From the NCBI GenBank assembly GCA_002306295.1, contig DBRI01000020.1, forward strand, positions 1 through 34,182: a stretch of 34,182 bases of DNA, given 5' to 3'. The notes beneath the pieces were generated by a model. That model was not told the origin of the DNA, did no database searches, and worked only from the letters and a program-made list of their open reading frames with translations. Both the position numbers and the translations under genes were made by a program. Origin of the DNA: Patescibacteria group bacterium UBA1372. GTDB lineage: Bacteria > Patescibacteriota > Microgenomatia > UBA12405. Of the stretch, positions 1 to 7,851 are shown one piece after another. Within the stretch, counting starts at the first letter, position 1, and each line of letters begins with the position of its first letter.

Positions 1-25
1 GATTCGTTTTAGAACTTACTAAAAA

Positions 26-244
26 CTAAATAGTGAGGATGAAGGTAAGGAGGACGAGAAAGATAGAGAATGCTAAGTGGAGGTAAGAAAAGATAATTAG
101 GATTGAGTTAAATTTGTCGTAAACATTTTTGGACATCATAGCAACCTGACGGACGACAACAACGGCAAAAACTACGTAAAAAACGGAGCCAAGGAGGAAA
201 AAAATTCTAAAAAGTAAGGTAAAAATAGAATTGATGTCCGGCAT
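26..244 (-). CDS. small two-helix membrane protein
   Basis: A 72-residue protein made almost entirely of two hydrophobic segments (about residues 8-32 and 46-71) joined by a short polar loop containing RQVAMMSKNVYDKFNS. Its ATG shares one base with the TAA stop of the PH-domain gene upstream, so the two are probably co-transcribed and translationally coupled. It resembles small conserved membrane proteins common in CPR genomes (DUF5657-like), but I cannot confirm the family by eye. No catalytic motif is visible. Function unknown. Confidence 0.7.
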   Translation of the reverse strand: MPDINSIFTLLFRIFFLLGSVFYVVFAVVVVRQVAMMSKNVYDKFNSILIIFSYLHLAFSIFLVLLTFILTI

Positions 245-1026
245 TAGCTGACCCTCCCTTCAAGAGCTTCCTGCTCTTCTTCTAAACGCATTTGTTGAAG
301 AATTTTGGCAACAACTTCGGGATTGGGAATGCGGTCAATATGAATCATGGGTACTTCAGAAGCAGTTTGGATATTTAAGTTGCCGTAATTTAGAATAGTA
401 GGAAGAAATCCGATAACGTTGTAAGTGACATCCTGGATCATACTAATTTTGGCTTCAGTAACTTCTTTGACTAAAAGATTGTAAAAATCGATATCAAAAA
501 CACGCTCTTCGGTGAGGATAAAAACATTGAAGTACCAAGAGAGAAAATTTTCGAAAGCATAGACAAAAGTGAACAGGTACCAAAATAGAAAAGCAATAAT
601 TTTGTAGCCAGTGGGAAGTGGAAAGGGAATACTAAAATAGGTAAATAATAAGGGAGCGATGACCATAATAAGAGAAAGCAAAATCCAATGTAAATTGGTA
701 AACCAGTGACGGCGGAGAACTAAAATAATTTCTTCGTTGTCATCTCTTTGTTGAAAAGTGAAAAATTTAGGTCGGGGTAAAAAAGAAGCCAGAGGGTGTT
801 TGGCTTTACCGACGAGTTCGTAGACTTTTTGACGGTATTTAAGGTTTTCTGATGAGGTACGAGGGGAAGCAGTTTTAGATTTTTTGATTTTTTTAGGTTT
901 AACAATGGGACGTGGAGGCAGAGGAGAAATGGGCTTGGGTAAAATAGAATGAGAAGGAGGTTTGGTAGAAATAACGTCAATATCGTCGGGGGCGATGGTG
1001 TCGAGATCGGTAGTTCTAGGAGCCAT
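244..1026 (-). CDS. membrane protein with bacterial PH (bPH2/DUF304-like) domain
   Basis: 260 residues. Residues 1-60 are Pro/Lys/Ser-rich and probably disordered. Two membrane segments lie at about 113-133 and 142-163, and a bacterial PH-like domain follows (about 165-240), recognisable from the pattern FILTEERVFDIDFYNLLV ... ISMIQDVTYNVIGFLPTILNYGNLNIQT. This arrangement matches YdbS/DUF304 membrane PH proteins, whose biochemical role is mostly unknown. The ATG lies directly behind a minus-strand TATAAT (1032-1037), so the mRNA is probably leaderless. It overlaps the downstream 72-residue gene by one base. Confidence 0.8.
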   Translation of the reverse strand: MAPRTTDLDTIAPDDIDVISTKPPSHSILPKPISPLPPRPIVKPKKIKKSKTASPRTSSENLKYRQKVYELVGKAKHPLASFLPRPKFFTFQQRDDNEEIILVLRRHWFTNLHWILLSLIMVIAPLLFTYFSIPFPLPTGYKIIAFLFWYLFTFVYAFENFLSWYFNVFILTEERVFDIDFYNLLVKEVTEAKISMIQDVTYNVIGFLPTILNYGNLNIQTASEVPMIHIDRIPNPEVVAKILQQMRLEEEQEALEGRVS

Positions 1027-1031
1027 AGGAT

Positions 1032-1037
1032 ATTATA
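1032..1037 (-). promoter_or_regulatory. -10 box of the PH-domain gene (leaderless type)
   Basis: A minus-strand TATAAT ends six bases before the ATG at 1026. The usual -10 to +1 distance puts the transcription start within one base of the start codon. No clear -35 element is visible. Confidence 0.5.
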
Positions 1038-1062
1038 CAATTTTTAATTTAAAATTTATAAT

Positions 1063-1611
1063 TTATATTAACTTTAATATAGGATATCCTAATAGAAATT
1101 GAGTGATATGAGTAGCCAAGAGAGCAGGTGGCAGCTTTTTGGGAAGATGGAAAAAAAGATGGATGGTGTCGAGGTCTTTTGAATTTAGGTAAAGTTGGGT
1201 CTGGTAGGCAATCCAATTGCAATTGTAATTACCCATATTTTTGCAAATAACTATATTTGGGTTATAGGATAAGGGAGGGGTGTTGAGAGTGGTTTGAAAA
1301 GGTGAATTGGTAGAAATAGGTTTGTAACCGTATTGGTTTTTGGCAATCGTTTCCAGTCTGATTTTGGGAAAATCGCCATAAAAATCCCCTAGCCCAATAA
1401 TAGAATCGTAAATTTTGCCGTAAATATGGGTTTGAAAAAAGGTTTTAGGGTGACCGTAGATTTTTTGAAAAGAAATCCCTTTTGAATCAAAACCCACCCC
1501 TAACCCCTCCCTTGACAAGGAGGGGAAAGAATTAGCAATTTCGTTTAAAACCCTAGCGGAAACATTAGTGGACCAGGAGTTAGCAAAGGCGTAAATAAGG
1601 GTCACTGGCAA
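1063..1611 (-). CDS. divergent pyroglutamyl-peptidase I-like protein (C15)
   Basis: 182 residues. The likely C15 catalytic triad can be placed: Glu in IIGLGDFYGDFPKIRLETIA (family pattern VIGLGQ..R..LERVA), Cys in MGNYNCNWIAYQ (family AGTYVCN), and His in TIHLFFHLPKK (family FIHVP.LP). Pyroglutamyl peptidases remove N-terminal pyroglutamate from peptides in the cytoplasm. The N-terminal third is weakly conserved and carries an insertion, FPSLSREGLGVGF, encoded by a GC-rich near-palindromic repeat (1489-1525) that keeps the frame open. The length is slightly below the usual 200-215. Activity is plausible but unproven. Confidence 0.6.
   Translation of the reverse strand: MPVTLIYAFANSWSTNVSARVLNEIANSFPSLSREGLGVGFDSKGISFQKIYGHPKTFFQTHIYGKIYDSIIGLGDFYGDFPKIRLETIAKNQYGYKPISTNSPFQTTLNTPPLSYNPNIVICKNMGNYNCNWIAYQTQLYLNSKDLDTIHLFFHLPKKLPPALLATHITQFLLGYPILKLI
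1489..1525. repeat. GC-rich near-palindromic repeat inserted in a coding sequence
   Basis: The plus strand reads AACCCACCCCTAACCCCTCC followed by CTTGACAAGGAGGGG. CCCCTCC (1504-1510) pairs with GGAGGGG (1519-1525), and the inner bases pair partly. It is far richer in G+C than its surroundings and lies in frame inside the pyroglutamyl-peptidase gene. Elements of this look (C-rich arm, GGAGGGG arm, GGGGT tail) are familiar as dispersed repeats in many bacterial genomes. I found no second clear copy in this window. Confidence 0.55.
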
Positions 1612-1628
1612 AGTGTAACAAAAATGAG

Positions 1629-3368
1629 TTATTTTTTTTCGATATTAAAGAGAGCGGATTTGATAACGATGGCGCCGGGGGCACGGAGGTTAAAGACGGT
1701 TTTGAAATCTTCTGCAGAGAAAGTGAAACCACCTTTATTAGTTTCAACTCTGACTTCTTGGGTGTAACCACCAGTGGAATAATTAACATTGACTGAATTA
1801 ACAGACGAAACCGGACCACCATGACTGCCGACTTGACGAGCAAGCTCATCACGGGACCAGGCAGAGGGGTCATTACCACCAAAACATCCTCCTGAATCTA
1901 TTTGGGACAAATGTGAATAATCTTTTGTTTTTGAGTAATAAAGGACTGCATTTATGATATCGGAAAATTCAGATTGTGTCAGCCAAGGATGTGAACGGCC
2001 ACAAGTATCGTTACCACGAGTACGATACCAACCTTTGTAATACCAAGCAGAATCGGATTTTTTCTCCCAGGCATCATTTGGCCAACAGGATTGGGAACCA
2101 CAACTAGTATCCCAAATTTGAGGAGTAGAGTGGCCAAGTGAACTATAAGAATAAATGGAACCACCGGCGGTAGATGCATACATTGTAGAAAATATGTCGC
2201 CAGTTGAATTACTAACAATAACTTGGCCACGAGTGGCTTCAACGGCTGATTTCCAAAGACCAGGGCTACTGTAACGGCTGGATTTATAAACCTGGCAGGC
2301 TTCAGTAACACAAATAGAACCTGAAGCAGATTTATTACTTAGGCGCCAACCAACATAAGAAAGAGCATAGGTACGGGCGGCGATGGCTTGGGCTTTGAGG
2401 GCTTCCATACCACCGTTTTCTCCCCAAGAGGCGGGCATTTCGGCAATACCTACCAAATACTGGTCTTCAAAAGGTAAAGAGCCAGCTGAAGTGTTGATGG
2501 AACCGGGCATATCGACTGTATCAATACGAATATCTCCGTAATAAGCTTTGAGGATATCCTGATAATTTTGGCCATTTTTGGAGCGACCGTAGGCACCGTA
2601 TTGACTCATACCTTTACGGTGGGGAGCACCAAATGAAAAAAGTGCAAAAGCGGGTGAAAATCCTGGATTGTAATCGGCGCGAGAAGCAGGGTCGGTACTG
2701 GTACTAACGTCACCAACACTGGTATTGAACATAGCGGTTTTGGCGGCGATTAGATCCTGCTGTTTTTTGGAAAGCTCGGCTTTGTAATCTTCGGCTTTTT
2801 TGATTTCACCTTCAAGAAAACCAAAACGGCTTTCGAGATTTTTTTTGAGAGCAGCTAGATTAACTTTTTGGGCATCAAGATTTTTTTTGTTGGTATTTAA
2901 GTTGGTAATTTGTTGACCCAGAGAACTAATTAACCTAATATCTTGATTAATAACGGCTTGAAACCAAGAAAATTGACGAATGACATCTGAATTTTGAGTA
3001 CTACTTAAAAAAATAGCTAGTGGATCAAACTTTTTGTTGTTTTTGTATAGACGGCGGACTCTCTGATCCAGAAGAGTTTTTTGAACTTCTAGGTCGGCTT
3101 CAGTTTCAATCAGTTCCTGACCAATTTGTTTGACCTGATTTTCTACATTGGCAATGCTGGCTTTGGCATTTTTAATTTTTTGAGTAAGGGAAGTAGTTTC
3201 TTTTTTTAAAGGATCAATGGCTTTTTCAAGATCAGAAATTTGCTTACTAACGGCTGCGATTTGTTCATCAATACTTAAGGAAAAAGAATTTTGTGGAAAA
3301 ATAAATGAAACCAGACTAAGAATGACTGATAGTAAAATAATTTGTTTAAAAAAGGGAAGTTTTGACAT
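1629..3368 (-). CDS. secreted coiled-coil SpoIID/LytB-domain protein
   Basis: 579 residues. A signal peptide or membrane anchor occupies residues 1-30 (LLSVILSLVSFIFPQNSFS). Residues 33-215 form a long coiled coil rich in Lys/Glu/Gln, like the N-terminal domain of PcsB/CwlO-type murein-hydrolase partners. A SpoIID/LytB domain follows, recognised from FGAPHRKGMSQYGAYG, YLVGIAEMPASWG and LKAQAIAARTYALSY. SpoIID proteins are lytic transglycosylases acting on denuded glycan; LytB proteins enhance amidases. The combination suggests an exported peptidoglycan-remodelling factor, perhaps regulated through its coiled coil. The C-terminal region contains several Cys (ICVTEACQ, DTSCGSQSCW, GNDTCG) that could form disulfides. 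A minus-strand TACAAT (3378-3383) sits just upstream. Confidence 0.85.
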   Translation of the reverse strand: MSKLPFFKQIILLSVILSLVSFIFPQNSFSLSIDEQIAAVSKQISDLEKAIDPLKKETTSLTQKIKNAKASIANVENQVKQIGQELIETEADLEVQKTLLDQRVRRLYKNNKKFDPLAIFLSSTQNSDVIRQFSWFQAVINQDIRLISSLGQQITNLNTNKKNLDAQKVNLAALKKNLESRFGFLEGEIKKAEDYKAELSKKQQDLIAAKTAMFNTSVGDVSTSTDPASRADYNPGFSPAFALFSFGAPHRKGMSQYGAYGRSKNGQNYQDILKAYYGDIRIDTVDMPGSINTSAGSLPFEDQYLVGIAEMPASWGENGGMEALKAQAIAARTYALSYVGWRLSNKSASGSICVTEACQVYKSSRYSSPGLWKSAVEATRGQVIVSNSTGDIFSTMYASTAGGSIYSYSSLGHSTPQIWDTSCGSQSCWPNDAWEKKSDSAWYYKGWYRTRGNDTCGRSHPWLTQSEFSDIINAVLYYSKTKDYSHLSQIDSGGCFGGNDPSAWSRDELARQVGSHGGPVSSVNSVNVNYSTGGYTQEVRVETNKGGFTFSAEDFKTVFNLRAPGAIVIKSALFNIEKK

Positions 3369-3391
3369 GACAAATTAATTGTAACATTTGG

Positions 3392-3397
3392 TATAAT
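3392..3397 (+). promoter_or_regulatory. -10 box of the pilin operon (leaderless type)
   Basis: TATAAT lies five bases before the GTG at 3403, which places the predicted transcription start at the start codon. It faces the divergent SpoIID gene across a 34-base gap. Confidence 0.55.
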
Positions 3398-3402
3398 GTT
3401 GT

Positions 3403-3825
3403 GTGGGAAAATTGAGAATAAATTTAGTAGTTTTGCTGGTAGGCTTGGTGGTTTTTTTGAGCGCAGTAAGAAATCCGGTGTTGGCGTTGGGAGCCAAGAC
3501 TTTTTGTAATGATAGCGGAGATGCAGTTGAAAATCCTGATATTGATAATGTAAGAATTTATACTGCCCTGGGATGTGTACCGGCAGAGATGGACAAATTT
3601 GTACAATGGCTTTTACCGATACTTTTCGGTATATCTGGCGGAATTGCATTTTTATTGATGGTGTATGGATTTATTATGATGGGTACGTCAGGAGGAGATC
3701 CTAAAAAAGTAGCAGGAGCACAGGAAACGGTGTCTTCGGCAATAACGGGGTTGTTATTGTCGATTTTTGCTTTGTTTATATTAAGACTGATTGCAGTTGA
3801 TATTTTACAAATTCCGGGGTTTTAA
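3403..3825 (+). CDS. T4SS pilin-like (VirB2/TrbC type) membrane protein
   Basis: 140 residues from a GTG start. An N-terminal signal-like helix (residues 6-28, ending VLALGA) is followed by a short polar stretch with two Cys (FCNDSG, LGCVP) and two membrane helices (about 66-92 and 110-138) joined by GTSGGDPKKVAGAQETVSSA. The two-helix plan with a basic cytoplasmic loop is that of VirB2/TrbC pilins and the T4SS_pilin family frequent in CPR. The next gene encodes a paralogue one base downstream. No VirB4/VirD4 ATPase is in the window, so a role in conjugation, surface pili or attachment remains inference. Confidence 0.65.
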   Translation: MGKLRINLVVLLVGLVVFLSAVRNPVLALGAKTFCNDSGDAVENPDIDNVRIYTALGCVPAEMDKFVQWLLPILFGISGGIAFLLMVYGFIMMGTSGGDPKKVAGAQETVSSAITGLLLSIFALFILRLIAVDILQIPGF

Positions 3826-3826
3826 A

Positions 3827-4171
3827 ATGAATAAAGTATTAGCAGAAGCATTTCCTGAAGCAACAAAAGATGTTTTTAATAATGATCCTATGAAAGTGAA
3901 GTTTGGGAATGTGGGAGGTGTGATTTCTGCAATTTTACCTTATATATATGTGGCAGCGGGATTGGCAATGTTTGTGATGCTGATTTTGGGTGGATTGGGA
4001 TTGATGACTTCTAGTGGTGATCCAGGTAAAATGCAGGCTGGATATGGAAAAATAAAAGCAGGATTAATTGGATTTTTTTTGGTATTTCTGAGCTATGCAA
4101 TTGTTCAATTGTTACAAACGGTTTTGGGGATTGAAATATTAGGTGGTGGTACAGGTGGGTGGGCAAGATAA
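3827..4171 (+). CDS. second T4SS pilin-like membrane protein
   Basis: 114 residues. I take the ATG at 3827 (MNKVLAEAFPEA), one base after the stop of the first pilin; an upstream ATG at 3791 would overlap that gene and is unlikely. Two membrane helices (about 37-59 and 76-100) flank the loop MTSSGDPGKMQAGYGKIKAG, which aligns with the GTSGGDPKK loop of its neighbour, so the two are paralogues. There is no clear signal peptide, unlike the first copy. The tail is Gly-rich (GGGTGGWAR). Likely a pilin-like component working with the first copy. Confidence 0.65.
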   Translation: MNKVLAEAFPEATKDVFNNDPMKVKFGNVGGVISAILPYIYVAAGLAMFVMLILGGLGLMTSSGDPGKMQAGYGKIKAGLIGFFLVFLSYAIVQLLQTVLGIEILGGGTGGWAR

Positions 4172-4195
4172 ATATTAAGTAAAGAAATTGTACTT

Positions 4196-4930
4196 TTATT
4201 GACCTTTGCGACGGTCGCGTTGTTGATACCAATAGATAGCTTTTTCAAGTTTTTGGGGGGTGAAATCTGGCCAAAGAATGTCGGTAAAATAGAGCTCGGC
4301 ATAAGACATTTGCCAAATTAAGAAATTACTTAAACGAAATTCTCCTCCAGGTCTAATAATAAGGTCAGGATCAGGCTGACCGGTGGTGTATAGATATTTA
4401 GAAACAAGGTCTTCATTAATTTTATTGGCCGGGACACCGTCTTTGATGATGTGTTTGATAGCGGTAACTATTTCATCTCGACCACCGTAATTTAGAGCGA
4501 CATTAAATTTAATTCTTTCGTGATCTAGGACAATATCAAGCATTTTTTTAATTGTATTTTTGACTTTAAAAGGAAAAGCTTGAAAGTTTCCTAGAACAAA
4601 AAATTTTATGCCTTGACTACTGTACTTCTGTTTCCAACTTTTAAAAATTTCTAGGAAAATATTAAAAATACCCTTGACTTCTTGAGTGGAACGTTTACGC
4701 CAATTTTCAGTGGACAGAGCATAAACTGTTAAGTGCTTTATGCCAATATCTTTACAATATTCGACAATTTTTTCTAGATTTTTAGCACCAGCTTGATGAC
4801 CTTGAGTTGGTGTTAAGCCTTTGTTTTGAGCCCAACGGCGGTTACCATCCATAATTATGGCGATATGTTTGGGAAGATTTTTCTTATCAATAGGAAGCTT
4901 GGTTAAAAATGGAGAATATATTTTTTTCAT
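4196..4930 (-). CDS. uppS: isoprenyl (undecaprenyl) diphosphate synthase
   Basis: 244 residues, the usual length. cis-Prenyltransferase motifs in order: HIAIIMDGNRRWAQNKGL (catalytic Asp, substrate-binding Arg), LTVYALSTENWRK, FNVALNYGGRDEIV, IIRPGGEFRLSNFLIWQ and YAELYFTDILWPDF. The enzyme condenses isopentenyl diphosphate onto farnesyl diphosphate to make the C55 lipid carrier used for peptidoglycan and glycan export. That fits the envelope glycosyltransferases and PBPs elsewhere in the window. It lies just past the 16S terminator, so it probably has its own promoter (a minus-strand TACTTT lies shortly upstream). Confidence 0.93.
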   Translation of the reverse strand: MKKIYSPFLTKLPIDKKNLPKHIAIIMDGNRRWAQNKGLTPTQGHQAGAKNLEKIVEYCKDIGIKHLTVYALSTENWRKRSTQEVKGIFNIFLEIFKSWKQKYSSQGIKFFVLGNFQAFPFKVKNTIKKMLDIVLDHERIKFNVALNYGGRDEIVTAIKHIIKDGVPANKINEDLVSKYLYTTGQPDPDLIIRPGGEFRLSNFLIWQMSYAELYFTDILWPDFTPQKLEKAIYWYQQRDRRKGQ

Positions 4931-4956
4931 TAGACTTGAGTAAAGTATTTTACAAT

Positions 4957-4980
4957 AAAAAACCCCGACTTGTGTCGGGG
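4957..4980 (-). terminator. Rho-independent terminator of the 16S transcript
   Basis: On the minus strand CCCCGAC, a 4-base loop and GTCGGGG form a 7-bp GC-rich stem followed by six T. It lies about 75 bases after the 16S 3' end and directly after the processing stem, so the 16S unit ends here, before uppS. Confidence 0.85.
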
Positions 4981-4988
4981 ATAAAACT

Positions 4989-5014
4989 AATCGCGATTGT
5001 CAGTGCCAGAAAAC
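4989..5014 (-). other. 3' half of the 16S rRNA processing stem
   Basis: This 26-base stretch in the trailer is complementary, allowing G-U pairs, to 6685-6710 in the leader. Together they bracket the 16S gene, as the RNase III-type processing stem of pre-16S does. The two differences I see between the arms (C/T at two positions) both keep pairing as G-U. Confidence 0.8.
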
Positions 5015-5052
5015 TTACTTGTTCCCGAATTTTGGGATCGGGAAAAATCCTC

Positions 5053-6618
5053 AAAGGAGGTGATCCATCCGCACCTTCCAGTACGGATACCTTGTTACGA
5101 CTTAACCCTCATCGCTGAATTCACCTTAGGCCTTCCCTGTAAACAGGGAAAGATTTCGGGTGCCCTCAACTTTGCTGATTTGACGGGCAGTGTGTGCAAG
5201 AGGCGAGAACGTATTCACCGCGGCCTGCTGATCCGCGATTACTACCAATTCCAAGTTCATGCAGTCGAATTTCAGACTGCAATCCCCACTGAGACAAGTT
5301 TTAAGAGATTAGCTTGACCTTGCGGTTTTGCAACTCGTTGTACATGTCATTGTAGGATGTGTGTAGCCCTGGACATAAGCATCATGCTGACTTGACGTCG
5401 TCCCCTCCTTCCTCCCAACAAAAATAATGCTGAGCAGTCTTCCGTGACATAGTAACACGGAATAGGGGTTGCGCTCGTTACCTCACTTAAGAGAACAACT
5501 CACGTCACGAGCTGACGACAGCCATGCAACAGCTGTGTACCACCCTCGAAGGCCTTCGATATTTCTACCAAAGTGCAGGTACATGTCAATTCCAGGTGAG
5601 GTTTATCGCTTCGTATCGAATTGAACCACATGCTCCACTGGTTGTGCGCCTCCCCGCCAATTCGTTTGAGTTTCGGCCTTGCGGCTGTACTCCCCAGGCG
5701 ATCTGCTTAACGCGTTAGCTTGCATCCCACAAAAAATCGCGGGATTAGCAGACATAGTTTACGGCTAGGACTACTCAGGTCTCTAATCTGATTTGCTACC
5801 CTAGCTTTCGTCTCTCAGCGTCAGTATGCACCTAGCTACCAGCTTTCGCCCTTGGTGTTCTTTATAGTATCCACGGATTTTACCCCTACACTATAAATTC
5901 CAGTAGCCTCGATACCACTCGAGTCTTCCAGTATCCCATCCCTTCCTTCAGTTAAGCCGAAGTCTTTGAAACAGGACTTGAAAAACCGCCTACAGACCCT
6001 TTACGCCCAATAAAACCGGGTAACGCTTGCAACCTACGTATTACCGCGACTGCTGGCACGTAGTTAGTAGTTGCTTATTCCTAATAACTTGACGATAAAA
6101 GAAAAGCGGTTTACAACCCGAAGGCCGTCATCCCGCACGCGGTGTCGCTGCGTCAGACTTTCGTCCATTGCGCAATATTCCTAACTGCTGCCACCCGTAG
6201 GTGTATGGGCCGTGTCTCAGTCCCATCGTGCCGGACTCTCCACTAAGAGCCGGTAGCCGTCATAGCCTTGGTAAGCCATTACCTTACCAACAAGCTGATA
6301 GCGGATACGCCATTTCCAAAGCGACTTGCGTCTTTGATCCCGATAAATCGGGATAACATGGGAAATTACACCCGCTTTCGCGAGGCTATGTCCCACTTCG
6401 GAGCATGTTCGTATCTATTACTCACTCGTTCGCCACTGTCCTTACGTCTTACATTCAACCTCCTAAGGATATTCGGCATCTCTCCGACTCGATTAAGAGC
6501 GGCTGACAACCAAACTCATCCTTAAGAGATTAAGTGTAAGACATAATTCTCGTTCGACTTGCATGTCTTAGGCACACCGCCAGCGTTCACCCTGAGCCAC
6601 GATCAAACTCTTAGTGAC
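5053..6618 (-). rRNA. rrs: 16S ribosomal RNA, complete
   Basis: About 1566 nt. On the minus strand the 5' end has AGAGTTTGATCGTGGCTCAG (near 6611-6592) and the 3' end has the anti-Shine-Dalgarno GGATCACCTCCTTT. The region matching probe EUB338-III (GCTGCCACCCGTAGGTGT on the plus strand) is exact. No intron or large insertion is apparent from the length. Several near-universal sites differ: GTGCCAGCAGTCGCGGTAA (C525U), ATTAGAGACCTGAGTAGTCC (793 and 797 changed), AAACTCAAACGAATTGGCGG, and TGCACACACTGCCCGTC (C1400U). The ends are estimated from conserved termini. No 23S, 5S or spacer tRNA follows; a terminator and uppS do. Confidence 0.97.
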
Positions 6619-6684
6619 AAATAGTCAAAAGACTATCGTGGTTTTTGTGAAAAACCAGAAAAAACATTCCGGATAACCGGAGAT

Positions 6685-6710
6685 GTCTTCTGGCACTGAC
6701 AATTGCGATT
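6685..6710 (-). other. 5' half of the 16S rRNA processing stem
   Basis: Leader arm complementary to 4989-5014. Between this arm and the mature 5' end the leader holds small hairpins (CCGG..CCGG near 6669-6680, GGTTTTT/AAAAACC near 6639-6655, and ATAGTC/GACTAT near 6621-6636). Confidence 0.8.
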
Positions 6711-6770
6711 AAATTAAATAAAAATTGGCGGAAAACTTAGTTTTAATGTGCTATTAATAAAGTGCTTTCG

Positions 6771-6776
6771 ATTATA
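6771..6776 (-). promoter_or_regulatory. candidate -10 box for the 16S gene
   Basis: A perfect minus-strand TATAAT lies directly after the recF stop codon and about 60 bases before the processing stem. I could not find a convincing -35. Read-through from recF is the alternative. Confidence 0.35.
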
Positions 6777-7826
6777 TTACAGATTATAAATTTTTGCATT
6801 AGGCAAAAAATGTTTATCCTTATGCTGTGATGTCGTAATGAATGCTTGGTAATTATAGCATAAATTTGAGAGCGACTGCTGGTGATTGGGATCAAGCTCT
6901 GAAAAAATATCGTCTAAAAGCAAAATTGGTTTTTGAGCAAATCTTGATTCAATATAGTTTATTTCTCCTATTTTTAGACTAAATATTGCTATGCGCTGCT
7001 GTCCCCTACTGCCTAGGGCAGATAAGTCGCTATCTGATTTTAAATTTGAGTTTTTGAAAAAATAGTCGTCTCTGTGAGGACCAAGGCTAGTTTGTCCAGT
7101 GACAGTATCTTGGTTTAATCTTTGGGCGAGTAATGTTTGAGAAATTGGAATTGGTTTGTAAATAATTGATATAGGATTAATATCGGAATTGGGGTGATTT
7201 TGAAAAAAATGGTTTAGGTTAGTAAAAAGAGTGTTTCTGGACTGTTGGATGAAAATACCTGATTTGATTAGAGAATTGTCCCAATAAAATAATTGTTCGG
7301 TTTTGGCTTTGTGAAGAGAAATCAGCTGCAAGAGTTGGTTTCTTTGGCGAAGGGCTTTTTGATATTGATAGAGATTGGATCTGTACTGCCAGTCGAGAGA
7401 CGATAAGAAAAGATCGACATATTGGCGACGACGGGAGGGAGAGCCGGTAATAAGGCGAATATCATCCGGCTGGAAAATAACAGCTTTGATTTGACCTAGA
7501 AAGGCTTTACGGGTTTTGATGACACCATCGATATGGAAAGATTTGAAAATTTTTCTGGAAGCTTGATCTGTTTTTATTTTAATTTCAAAAGTTTGGCCAT
7601 TATCTGTTTGGGTTGAAATTATAGTGTAATTGGATGACCAATTGATCAGATAAGACATTTTGGGAGCACGGAAAGAAGGAGCGCCGGTAAGCATGTAAAT
7701 GGCTTCTAGGATATTGGTTTTACCGCTTCCGTTTGGACCAATAAAAAGGTTAGTTTGAGGAGAGAATTCAAAAGAAGAGGTGGTATAAGATCTAAAATTT
7801 TGTAAGCTAAGGGAATTTAGTAACAC
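6777..7826 (-). CDS. recF: DNA replication and repair protein RecF
   Basis: 349 residues from a GTG start. The SMC-like ATPase signatures are clear: LQNFRSY at the N-terminus, Walker A FIGPNGSGKTNILEAIYML, the RecF-type QPDDIRLITGSPSRRRQYVD, signature region SALGSRGQQRIAIFSLK, and Walker B PILLLDDIFSELD. RecF binds gapped DNA and helps RecOR load RecA. The usual dnaA/dnaN/gyrB neighbours are absent. The GTG start follows a minus-strand TAAAAT (7832-7837) by five bases, so the message is probably leaderless. Confidence 0.95.
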   Translation of the reverse strand: MLLNSLSLQNFRSYTTSSFEFSPQTNLFIGPNGSGKTNILEAIYMLTGAPSFRAPKMSYLINWSSNYTIISTQTDNGQTFEIKIKTDQASRKIFKSFHIDGVIKTRKAFLGQIKAVIFQPDDIRLITGSPSRRRQYVDLFLSSLDWQYRSNLYQYQKALRQRNQLLQLISLHKAKTEQLFYWDNSLIKSGIFIQQSRNTLFTNLNHFFQNHPNSDINPISIIYKPIPISQTLLAQRLNQDTVTGQTSLGPHRDDYFFKNSNLKSDSDLSALGSRGQQRIAIFSLKIGEINYIESRFAQKPILLLDDIFSELDPNHQQSLSNLCYNYQAFITTSQHKDKHFLPNAKIYNL

Positions 7827-7851
7827 AGTGTATTTTAACAGGTTGTACTAA

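Noticed and set aside
720-1040. 106-codon frame on the minus strand within the PH-domain gene
   Set aside because: It is an alternate frame of the PH-domain gene's low-complexity N-terminus, with no independent support.
4909-6525. Several open frames of 60-106 codons across this stretch
   Set aside because: They lie within the 16S gene or its trailer and are by-products of structured RNA sequence.
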